Positions 1-5,328 of a stretch of DNA of 5,841 bases are shown here, in pieces. The stretch is from Gammaproteobacteria bacterium (GTDB lineage: Bacteria > Pseudomonadota > Gammaproteobacteria > Xanthomonadales > Rhodanobacteraceae): the NCBI GenBank assembly GCA_005877675.1, contig VBNZ01000272.1:1-5841 (forward strand), in the 5' to 3' direction. The position numbers and the translations under genes are program-made. How positions within the stretch are numbered: position 1 is the first letter of the stretch; every line of letters begins with the position of its first letter. The notes beneath the pieces were generated by a model. It was given only the letters and a program-made list of their open reading frames with translations. It was not told where the DNA came from and made no database searches.

Positions 1-302
1 AATTCGTGGGCGGCGAGGCGCAGCGCGGCGCGTTCGATCGGATCGACCTGCGCGACATCGCGATCGAGAAACGGCGTAAGTCCCGCGTCGAGTTCGGCGC
101 AGTGCTCGTTGACGCCGCGCAGCAGGTCTTCGAAGTAATCGAGATCGGCAACTTCCATGTCCTGCTCGTGGCGGAATTCGTCGATCACGCGCGCCATCGT
201 GTTGCCGCTCATCTGCCAGGCGTAGATCGCCTGCAGGGCGCGGCGGCGCGCGCGCGAACGCGCGGCGAGATCGACTCCATCGGGACGTGCATGCTTGCTC
301 AT
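1..302 (-). CDS. nusB: NusB, transcription antitermination factor (partial, N-terminal 100 residues)
   Basis: NusB is a small all-helical RNA-binding protein. With NusE (S10) it binds boxA of nascent rRNA leaders and supports antitermination by RNA polymerase. The reading frame from the ATG at 302 gives an arginine-rich N-terminus and first helix (RSRARRRALQAIYAWQMSG, about residues 16-33), an acidic middle (DYFEDLLRGV, 55-64) and the family segment VDPIERAALRLAAHE (86-100). These align with the first two thirds of E. coli NusB, which is 139 residues. The window ends after codon 100 plus two bases, so the C-terminal RNA- and S10-contacting helices are not seen. An AAAGGT ribosome binding site lies 8 bases before the start. 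The gene follows ribH after 37 bases, the usual gammaproteobacterial ribH-nusB linkage, and probably shares its transcript. No promoter is visible in the gap. Confidence 0.95.
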   Translation of the reverse strand, partial: MSKHARPDGVDLAARSRARRRALQAIYAWQMSGNTMARVIDEFRHEQDMEVADLDYFEDLLRGVNEHCAELDAGLTPFLDRDVAQVDPIERAALRLAAHE

Positions 303-339
303 AGTTGTCTACCTTTGCGGCCGTCCATGATCACATGAG

Positions 340-831
340 TCACGACGCGGACATCCTATCCGCACTACTCAAATTTTGAAAAAGATCCACAATTTCCAGC
401 GCCGCGAGCGCGACTTCCTCGCCTTTGTTGCCGTGCGCGCCGCCTGCGCGCGCCTGCGCATCATCGTGATGCTCGACCGCGAGCACGCCGTTCAACACCG
501 GCACGCCTTGATCGAGCGCGACGCGCATCAGTCCCTGCGCGCAACCATCGGCGACATGTTCGTAGTGCCGCGTATCGCCGCGCACGACGCAGCCCAGCGC
601 GAGTAAAGCGGCGTAGCGATCGGTCAGCGCGAGCTTCGCTGCCGTCATGGGGATTTCCCACGCACCCGGCACACGCACGACATCGATCGCCTCGGCACCG
701 ACGCCATGTTCGATCAGCGTACGCTGCGCAGCCTCGACCAGCGCGTCGACGATGCGCGGGTTCCAGCGACTGGCGATGATGGCGAAGCGTGCGCCTTGAT
801 GTGCGCGCAGTTCACCGGAATAGGTCGGCAT
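340..831 (-). CDS. ribH: 6,7-dimethyl-8-ribityllumazine synthase
   Basis: RibH is the cytosolic, penultimate enzyme of riboflavin synthesis. It condenses 5-amino-6-ribitylaminouracil with 3,4-dihydroxy-2-butanone 4-phosphate to give lumazine. The 163-residue product is near family length (about 155-160). Landmarks are the aromatic substrate-binding turn SRWN (21-24), PGAWE (55-59), RGDTRHYEHV (84-93) with the likely proton-transfer histidine H89, and ARAGG...GNKG (127-137) with the phosphate-contacting R128. Two positions differ from the common FGVLT segment: it reads NGVLA here (114-118). I recall the same change in Xanthomonas RibH, so I take it as a lineage variant. The ATG at 831 is chosen because MPTYSGELR gives the normal N-terminus. 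The open frame runs on upstream but overlaps ribB and does not look like RibH. No good Shine-Dalgarno precedes this ATG, and a 7-bp inverted repeat covers it. The gene starts 52 bases after ribB. Confidence 0.96.
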   Translation of the reverse strand: MPTYSGELRAHQGARFAIIASRWNPRIVDALVEAAQRTLIEHGVGAEAIDVVRVPGAWEIPMTAAKLALTDRYAALLALGCVVRGDTRHYEHVADGCAQGLMRVALDQGVPVLNGVLAVEHHDDAQARAGGAHGNKGEEVALAALEIVDLFQNLSSADRMSAS

Positions 832-860
832 AAGGCTGTATCTGAATTTGATCGCCTTAT
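830..860 (-). promoter_or_regulatory. Inverted repeat overlapping the ribH start codon (possible translational hairpin)
   Basis: In the transcript, ATAAGGC (860-854) can pair with GCCTTAT (836-830), leaving a 17-base spacer. The second arm ends with the first two bases of the ribH ATG. The first arm holds the only purine-rich SD-like stretch nearby (AAGG), which is too far from the ATG to act directly. The repeat is seen directly. A role in setting ribH translation is inference, and a 7-bp match this close could be chance. Confidence 0.3.
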
Positions 861-883
861 TGTCGCAGATTCCGACCCGCTGC

Positions 884-1987
884 CTACTCGACCGACTCGT
901 AGCCGACGATCTCGATTCCAAATCCAGACAGGCCAAGGAATCGCCGCTTGGTGCCGAGCACGGTAAGCCGCGAGACGCCGAGATCGGCGAGGATCTGCGC
1001 GCCGATGCCATGCTGGCGCCATGCCTGCGGCGTTTCGCTCGCTGCGGGCGGCGCAGTAGCGGCCAGACGATCGAGCGCGCCGGCCGCATCGTTCTCGTCG
1101 GCAAGCACCACGAGCACGCCGCGATCTGCATCGGCGATGCGGCGCAGCGCGGTGGCGATCGTCAGCCCCCCTTCACCTTTCAGATGCAGCACATCGGACA
1201 ACGTGTCGCGCACGTGCACGCGTGCGAGCACCGGCGCGCCATCGGCTATCGCGCCGCGCACGAGCGCAAAATGCGGCAGCGGCGACAGCGCGTCGCGATA
1301 GCCGATGAGCTTGAACGCCCCGAGTTCGGTCTCGACGTCGCGCTCGAACGCACGCCGCACGGTCTTCTCGGTCGCGAGACGGTAGCGGATCAGGTCGGCG
1401 ATCGTGCCGATCTTGAGCCCATGCGCGCGTGCGAATGCGAACAGTTCGGCACCACGCTTCATCGTACCGTCGTCGTTCACGATCTCACACAGGATGCCCG
1501 ACAGCGCCGGCAGGCCCGCCAGGCGCACCAGATCGACCGCCGCCTCGGTGTGTCCCGCGCGCACGAGCACGCCGCCCTCGGCGTAGCGCAGTGGAAAGAT
1601 ATGTCCCGGCCGCGCGAAGTCGGTCGGCAGTGACGCGGGATCGGCCAGCGCACGGATCGTGCGCGCGCGGTCGTGCGCCGAAATGCCGGTCGTCGTGCCG
1701 TGCTTGTAGTCGACCGAAATCGTGAACGCGGTGCGATGGCTCTCGCTGTTGTCGGTCACCATCTGCGGCAGTTGCAGCTGATCGAGCCGTTCGCGCGTCA
1801 TCGACTGGCAGATGATGCCACTCGAGTGGCGCACGATGAATGCGATGCTCTCGGCGGTCGCCGCCTGCGCCGCCATGATCAGGTCGCCTTCGTTTTCGCG
1901 ATCCTCGTCATCGCAGATCACGACCATGCGACCGGCGCGAATCTCATCGACGACTTCGGCAATCGAGTTGAAACGATCTGCACTCAT
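884..1987 (-). CDS. ribB: 3,4-dihydroxy-2-butanone-4-phosphate synthase fused to a degenerate GTP cyclohydrolase II-like domain (RibBA/RibBX type)
   Basis: The N-terminal half (about residues 5-203) is a complete DHBP synthase. It turns ribulose 5-phosphate into 3,4-dihydroxy-2-butanone 4-phosphate plus formate for lumazine synthesis. Signatures are the acidic metal loop DDEDRENEGD (26-35), TTTGISAHDRA (98-108), RPGHIFPL (126-133), GHTEAAVDL (145-153) and EIVNDDGTMKR (168-178). The C-terminal half (about 208-367) follows the fold of GTP cyclohydrolase II, starting RVHVRDTLSDV (256-266) and ending GLSGFGIEIVGYE (352-364). It lacks the GECLTGD and RCDCG zinc motifs; where the cysteines belong there is LHLKGEGG (267-274). 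It is therefore very unlikely to open GTP. This is the proteobacterial RibBX form often annotated ribBA. The 367-residue length is normal for it. The start ATG at 1987 has a GGGAG site 8 bases upstream and overlaps the preceding protease stop as ATGA, which implies translational coupling. A separate active ribA must be elsewhere. Confidence 0.94.
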   Translation of the reverse strand: MSADRFNSIAEVVDEIRAGRMVVICDDEDRENEGDLIMAAQAATAESIAFIVRHSSGIICQSMTRERLDQLQLPQMVTDNSESHRTAFTISVDYKHGTTTGISAHDRARTIRALADPASLPTDFARPGHIFPLRYAEGGVLVRAGHTEAAVDLVRLAGLPALSGILCEIVNDDGTMKRGAELFAFARAHGLKIGTIADLIRYRLATEKTVRRAFERDVETELGAFKLIGYRDALSPLPHFALVRGAIADGAPVLARVHVRDTLSDVLHLKGEGGLTIATALRRIADADRGVLVVLADENDAAGALDRLAATAPPAASETPQAWRQHGIGAQILADLGVSRLTVLGTKRRFLGLSGFGIEIVGYESVE

Positions 1988-2826
1988 CGGCGGCGCTCCC
2001 ACAATGGCGCAACAAAGCGGCCCGCGCGATATGCGCGCACGAGGAAAAAGATTGCGGCGGCGAGGCAGACGATCACCGCGATCGCCGAGGCCTCGATGCC
2101 GAACACGCCTCCGGTGAGCCATTCCGGCCCGGCGAAGTCCGCACGCAGCAAGCCGTGCCCCGGGTTGCCCGAATCGGCGATACCGAACACGCCGGTCTCG
2201 GTAAAGTTCCACGCGAAGTGTGCGCCGATTGTCCACCAAAGCGAGCGCGTCGCCATGTAAACCGCGGCAAGCATCACGCCGCCTTCCAGCCCGATCGCGA
2301 GCGCGCTCAGTGTCGTCGCATGCGGATTGCCCAGGTGCAGCCAGCCGAACAACGTGGCCGAGAGCGCGATCGCGATTCCGCTGCCGAACACGTTTTCGAG
2401 ATTGCGGAACACGATGCCGCGCGCGATCAGTTCCTCATACACGCCCGCGAGCAGCGCGACGCCGGGCAGGCCGGCGAGCGTAGGCCAGCCGCCCGCGCCG
2501 AGCTTCAAGTCACCTGCGAGTGCGATAAGCGTGACACTGGCGCACATCAGCAGCGCGCCGAGCGCAAAGCCGCGCGGCAAATCTCCCAGCCGCGCCGTCT
2601 CGAGTTCGTCCGGGCTGCGCTTGACCACAATCGCGCCGAGCGACGCAAACCCAAGCCCCGCAACCGCGCCGAGCCGGTAAACGCCGCTCATCGCAAACCC
2701 ATAGACGATATTGAGTGGAATCGCGAGTAACAGGAACTCTGCGATCAATGCCGTGAGCGAACTGCGCCATCCACGCGCCGTGGAAGGCATGCTGCCTGCG
2801 GCAATGAGTTGTTGGTTGCTCGACAC
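1984..2826 (-). CDS. CPBP family intramembrane glutamic/metal-dependent endopeptidase
   Basis: This is a 280-residue integral membrane protein of the CPBP (CAAX protease/bacteriocin-processing, formerly Abi) family. It has about seven or eight hydrophobic segments, near residues 23-44, 51-68, 86-104, 116-130, 148-162, 171-191 and 246-264. The three family motifs are present: EELIAR (E131, E132, R136) after a hydrophobic helix, FGWLHLGNP with H164, and GAHFAWNF with H203 and N207. The catalytic residues thus appear intact. The substrate is unknown; relatives do prenyl-protein processing, bacteriocin self-immunity or signalling proteolysis. The GTG at 2826 is preferred because AGGAG sits 7 bases before it. 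The frame extends to another GTG at 2853, which lacks such a site, and an internal ATG lies at 2790. It begins 39 bases after ribE and its stop overlaps the ribB start by 4 bases, so it is cotranscribed with riboflavin genes. Its place there is unusual, and nothing in it suggests flavin binding. Confidence 0.9.
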   Translation of the reverse strand: MSSNQQLIAAGSMPSTARGWRSSLTALIAEFLLLAIPLNIVYGFAMSGVYRLGAVAGLGFASLGAIVVKRSPDELETARLGDLPRGFALGALLMCASVTLIALAGDLKLGAGGWPTLAGLPGVALLAGVYEELIARGIVFRNLENVFGSGIAIALSATLFGWLHLGNPHATTLSALAIGLEGGVMLAAVYMATRSLWWTIGAHFAWNFTETGVFGIADSGNPGHGLLRADFAGPEWLTGGVFGIEASAIAVIVCLAAAIFFLVRAYRAGRFVAPLWERRR

Positions 2827-2833
2827 GTTGATG

Positions 2834-2838
2834 CTCCT
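2834..2838 (-). promoter_or_regulatory. Shine-Dalgarno AGGAG deciding the GTG start of the CPBP protease
   Basis: AGGAG on the minus strand lies 7 bases upstream of the GTG at 2826, ideal spacing. The competing in-frame GTG at 2853 and ATG at 2790 have no comparable site, so this motif fixes the start. Confidence 0.7.
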
Positions 2839-2865
2839 ACTCAGCCGGCGCACAGTAGCTGCGGG

Positions 2866-3456
2866 TCAGCCGCGCAGCAAGCGCTCGACATAGCGCGCGA
2901 TCATGTCCGCTTCGAGATTGACCGCATCGCCAACACGCCGGTCCTGGAACGTCGTCACTGCGATCGTGTGCGGGATCAGATTGACGCCGAAGCGCGCGCC
3001 GTCGACCTCGTTCACGGTCAGGCTCGTGCCGTCGATCGCGATCGAGCCCTTGGTTGCAATGTATTTCGCCAGCGCCGGTGGCGCTTCGAAGGTCCAGCGC
3101 TGCGAGCGCGCTTCGGATTCAATCGCGACCACGCGGCCGACGCCATCGACATGCCCGGACACGAGATGGCCATCCAAACGATCCGCAAGGCGCAGGGCCT
3201 TTTCGAGATTCACGCCCGCGCCCGGCCGCAATGCGCCCAGTGTCGTGCGGTTGAGCGTCTCGACCGAGACGTCGAACGCGAACTGCGCCGCATCGATCTC
3301 GACCACGGTGAGGCAGACGCCCGCGACCGCAATGCTGTCGCCGAGCTTGACCTCGTCGAGCGCGAAATCGCGCGCGACGATGGTGAGGCGCACATCGCCG
3401 TCACGGCGTTCGATCTGCGCGACGCTACCGATGGATTGAACGATTCCGCTAAACAT
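2866..3456 (-). CDS. ribE: Riboflavin synthase, alpha subunit
   Basis: This enzyme carries out the last step of riboflavin synthesis, the dismutation of two 6,7-dimethyl-8-ribityllumazine molecules to riboflavin and the pyrimidine that RibH reuses. The 196-residue protein shows the two tandem lumazine-binding barrels. The first opens MFSGIV (1-6) and carries GVCLTV (46-51, C48). The second spans GHLVSGHVDGVG (96-107, with H97 and H102) to DGTSLTVN (142-149). The C-terminal trimerisation helix is EADMIARYVERLL (182-194). Length is slightly below the usual 200-215. The ATG at 3456 gives the canonical MF(S/T)GIV start and has GGGAG 4 bases upstream. The first 8 bases overlap the end of ribD, so the two are probably translationally coupled. 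A longer in-frame extension upstream lies inside ribD and is a shadow. The gene is called ribC in E. coli nomenclature. Confidence 0.97.
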   Translation of the reverse strand: MFSGIVQSIGSVAQIERRDGDVRLTIVARDFALDEVKLGDSIAVAGVCLTVVEIDAAQFAFDVSVETLNRTTLGALRPGAGVNLEKALRLADRLDGHLVSGHVDGVGRVVAIESEARSQRWTFEAPPALAKYIATKGSIAIDGTSLTVNEVDGARFGVNLIPHTIAVTTFQDRRVGDAVNLEADMIARYVERLLRG

Positions 3457-4633
3457 TTTGCTCCCGATATAAAATTCGTTCGTCGTTGCCGAGCATGCGC
3501 CGATCGACGACCTGCCAGCGCCGCGCGTCAGACACGGCGGAGAGCGCGGGCAGAGCGAGCAGCGGCCGCGCCGTGTCGCCGAGCAACACCGGCGCGACAT
3601 ACAACAGCAGCTCATCGACCAGGCCATTTTGCAGCAAGGCACCGCTGAGGATCGGCCCCGCTTCGACCTGCACTTCAGCCATGCCGCGCGCAGCCAGTTC
3701 CTGCAGCACGAGGGCGAGATCGAAACGCCCGTCGTGCAGTTCGGCTGCGACAAGTTCGGCCTGGCCGAATTCATCGTGCGGCGCCTTGGCACCGGCATCG
3801 TGGAAAATCAGTGTCGGCGCGCTGCCATCGAGCAGATGCGCGCCGCGCGGCGTGCGCAGTGCGCGGTCGAGCACGACGCGCAGCGGCTTAAAGCCCTCTG
3901 CCCCAAGCGCGCTTGGAGGAGAGGGTTGGGTGAGGGGGGCTCTGCTTGCGTGGGTACCGTCAAGATCAAGAGCCCCCCTCACCCCTACGCTCTCCCCCGA
4001 CGATACGGCTGTCGGAGGAGAGGGGGTCATGCGCACAGTCAGCCGCGGATCATCCGCCAGCACCGTGCCGCTGCCGGTCAGGATCGCCGAGCTACGCGCA
4101 CGCCAGTGCTGCACGTCGGCGCGCGCCGCCTCGCCGGTGATCCATTTTGAGTCGCCATTGCCGAGCGCGGTACGACCGTCGAGACTCATCGCGAGCTTCA
4201 CGCGCAGCCACGGCCTGCCGTGTTCGATGCGCGAAAAAAATCCGCGGTTGAGTTCACGCGCGGCAGCGCGCATCAGCCCGGATTCGACCGTGATGCCCGC
4301 TTCGCGCAGCTTGGCGAAACCGCCGCCGGCGACGCGAGGATTGCTGTCCTCGCTTGCCGCGACGACACGCGCGACACCCGCTTCGATCAGCGCGTCCGCG
4401 CACGGCGGCGTGCGGCCGAAATGCGAGCAGGGTTCCAGCGTGACATAGGCGGTTGCGCCGCGAGCACGTGCAGCGGCCGCGCGCAGCGCGAAGACTTCCG
4501 CATGCGGTTCGCCCGCGCGCTCGTGCCAGCCTTCGCCGACGACTTCCTCGCCATGCGCGATGACGCAGCCGACGCGTGGATTCGGCATCGTCGTATACAA
4601 GCCGCGCTCGGCCAGGCGTAGCGCGCGCGCCAT
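3449..4633 (-). CDS. ribD: Bifunctional diaminohydroxyphosphoribosylaminopyrimidine deaminase / 5-amino-6-(5-phosphoribosylamino)uracil reductase
   Basis: RibD catalyses steps 2 and 3 of the GTP branch of riboflavin synthesis: zinc-dependent deamination, then NADPH-dependent reduction of the ribose. The deaminase domain (about 1-125) shows PNPRVGCV (17-24), HAE (44-46, catalytic E46) and PCSHFGRTPPC (68-78, zinc ligands C69 and C78). The reductase domain (about 140-394) shows KLAMSLDGRTAL (146-157), SKWITG (162-167), LADDPRLTVR (192-201), VEAGP (323-327) and LVDELLLYVAP (338-348). At 394 residues it is longer than the 367 of E. coli because about 46 residues (202-247, rich in S, P and G) replace a surface-loop region. 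They are translated from a REP-like palindrome pair. The reading frame is kept and later motifs are intact, so the protein is probably functional. The ATG at 4633 is the only usual start in frame. RibD-like sequence seems to continue upstream (FTSIDHAH), so the true start may differ. It follows nrdR by 52 bases. Confidence 0.95.
   Translation of the reverse strand: MARALRLAERGLYTTMPNPRVGCVIAHGEEVVGEGWHERAGEPHAEVFALRAAAARARGATAYVTLEPCSHFGRTPPCADALIEAGVARVVAASEDSNPRVAGGGFAKLREAGITVESGLMRAAARELNRGFFSRIEHGRPWLRVKLAMSLDGRTALGNGDSKWITGEAARADVQHWRARSSAILTGSGTVLADDPRLTVRMTPSPPTAVSSGESVGVRGALDLDGTHASRAPLTQPSPPSALGAEGFKPLRVVLDRALRTPRGAHLLDGSAPTLIFHDAGAKAPHDEFGQAELVAAELHDGRFDLALVLQELAARGMAEVQVEAGPILSGALLQNGLVDELLLYVAPVLLGDTARPLLALPALSAVSDARRWQVVDRRMLGNDERILYREQNV
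3894..4027. repeat. Paired inverted REP-like palindromes (REPIN/BIME-like) inside ribD
   Basis: Two related units face each other. The left unit has a stem at 3894-3907/3912-3925 (12 of 14 pairs, ccctct against agaggg at its base). The right unit has a stem at 3990-4001/4011-4022 (ctctcccccgac against gtcggaggagag, 11 of 12 pairs, 9-base loop). Between them lies a perfect 16-bp inverted repeat, gggtgaggggggctct at 3928-3943 and its complement at 3969-3984, separated by 25 bases. This is the architecture of a REP doublet. I recall GAGAGGG...GGTGAGGG palindromes as common dispersed repeats in several high-GC proteobacteria. The element is translated in frame as RibD residues 202-247. No target-site duplication is obvious and no RAYT transposase lies in the window. 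Confidence 0.75.
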
Positions 4634-4685
4634 ATGCGCATGATCGATACTGGTGAACTCTGCATGCCCGGAATCGACACAGCGA

Positions 4686-5210
4686 TCAGCGTTTTTTGCC
4701 CGGCGTGGCAGCCATCACTTCGCCGAGCAGCGGCAGCTGCAGACCTTCGAGCGCGGGCAGGTCGCGTTCGAGCCTTTCGATTTCCTCGCGGAACGCCTGC
4801 ACGTCCTCGAAGCGGCGATACACCGAAGCGAAGCGCACGTAGGCGACCTGGTCGAGTCGTTTCAACTCGTGCATCACCCATTCGCCGATCTGGCGCGACA
4901 CGACTTCGCGTTCGTTGCTCTGGCGCAGCTGGTGCACGACGCTGCGCACGACGTTGTCCAGCGCATCCGCCGCAACCGGACGATGATGCAGCGCTCGCTC
5001 GACGCCGACGCGCAGCTTGCGCTCGTCGAACGCCTCGCGCCGCCCGTCGCTCTTGACCACCGCCGGCAGCTTGATCTCGACCGTCTCGAACGTATTGAAG
5101 CGCTCGCCGCAGTTCTCGCACTCGCGCCGGCGCCGAATTGTCGAGCCGTCCTCGGCCACGCGTGAATCGATCACGCGCGTATCGGTGTGCTGGCAGAAGG
5201 GACAATGCAT
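4686..5210 (-). CDS. nrdR: NrdR, transcriptional repressor of ribonucleotide reductase genes
   Basis: NrdR senses ATP/dATP and represses nrd operons by binding paired NrdR boxes. The 174-residue product has the N-terminal zinc ribbon with C3, C6 (MHCPFC), C31 and C34 (ECENC), and the arginine-rich stretch STIRRRRE (23-30) used in DNA binding. An ATP-cone domain follows (about 49-139), with VVKSDGRREAFDERKL (51-66) at its start and VAYVRFASVYRRFEDV (122-137) near its end. The C-terminal tail (145-174) is slightly longer than in short homologues and ends PGKKR. The ATG at 5210 gives the invariant MHCPFC start. A longer frame to 5336 would run through repeats into glyA and is rejected. The Shine-Dalgarno is weak. 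The nrdR-ribD neighbourhood is conserved in gammaproteobacteria. I saw no NrdR boxes in this window. Confidence 0.96.
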   Translation of the reverse strand: MHCPFCQHTDTRVIDSRVAEDGSTIRRRRECENCGERFNTFETVEIKLPAVVKSDGRREAFDERKLRVGVERALHHRPVAADALDNVVRSVVHQLRQSNEREVVSRQIGEWVMHELKRLDQVAYVRFASVYRRFEDVQAFREEIERLERDLPALEGLQLPLLGEVMAATPGKKR

Positions 5211-5219
5211 TACAGCGCC

Positions 5220-5247
5220 GGGACTCGGGACCCGGGACCCGGGACCC
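5220..5247. repeat. Four tandem heptamers (gggaccc) in the glyA-nrdR spacer
   Basis: Positions 5220-5226 read gggactc, then 5227-5233, 5234-5240 and 5241-5247 each read gggaccc. There are four head-to-tail units, the first with one base changed. The array ends only 9 bases before the nrdR ATG, on the upstream side where its ribosome binding site should lie. Each unit is nearly self-complementary (gggaccc), so neighbouring units could pair in RNA. Similar GC-rich heptamer arrays occur, as I recall, between genes in Xanthomonadaceae. Function is unknown. Confidence 0.8.
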
Positions 5248-5261
5248 GCAAAAGCTCGAAC

Positions 5262-5282
5262 GGCGTGGAGGCTCGGCACGCC
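5262..5282. repeat. Short inverted repeat in the glyA-nrdR spacer
   Basis: ggcgtg (5262-5267) is complementary to cacgcc (5277-5282) across a 9-base loop. It is a modest 6-bp stem with no following T tract in either direction, so it is not a convincing terminator. It may be chance in GC-rich DNA. Confidence 0.3.
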
Positions 5283-5307
5283 AAGCACCCGTGCGGCCGA
5301 AGAACCG

Positions 5308-5321
5308 GAGCCCGCGGGCTC
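5308..5321 (-). terminator. GC palindrome just after the glyA stop (weak terminator or 3'-end stabiliser)
   Basis: gagcccgcgggctc is a perfect 14-base palindrome 7 bases beyond the glyA stop codon (5329). As RNA it could form a 5-bp stem with a 4-base loop. The downstream sequence in the direction of transcription (cggttcttcgg) has no U run, so intrinsic termination is doubtful. It may instead protect the glyA mRNA end, or be chance. Confidence 0.3.
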
Positions 5322-5328
5322 TTGCCGA

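Noticed and set aside
1..5. EcoRI half-site (aattc) at the window edge suggesting a cloned fragment end
   Set aside because: It is within nusB coding sequence; the other edge shows no matching site, so it is probably coincidence.
848..1633. Long plus-strand open frame (261 codons) opposite ribB
   Set aside because: It mirrors the coding strand of a clear RibB/RibBX protein. The product is arginine/histidine-rich with no domain, and such antisense frames are common in GC-rich DNA.
1988..2239. N-terminal extension of RibB into the protease gene
   Set aside because: The ATG at 1987 has a good GGGAG site and gives the normal DHBP synthase start; the extension is out-of-frame protease sequence.
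2827..2865. FMN riboswitch before ribB or ribE
   Set aside because: The gaps before these genes are far too short for an FMN aptamer, and none of its conserved elements is visible anywhere in the window.
3894..4027. Intrinsic terminator or CRISPR-like repeats in the hairpin region of ribD
   Set aside because: The hairpins lie inside an open frame that continues with RibD motifs, have no U tract, and show the paired inverted layout of REP elements, not spaced direct repeats.
3486..4448. Plus-strand open frame of 320 codons opposite ribD
   Set aside because: Low-complexity S/P/A/R-rich product antisense to a well-identified RibD; it includes the REP element and has no recognisable motif.
4387..5205. 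272-codon minus-strand frame across nrdR and the ribD 5' end
   Set aside because: Arginine/alanine-rich out-of-frame shadow of NrdR and RibD, both of which are strongly supported.
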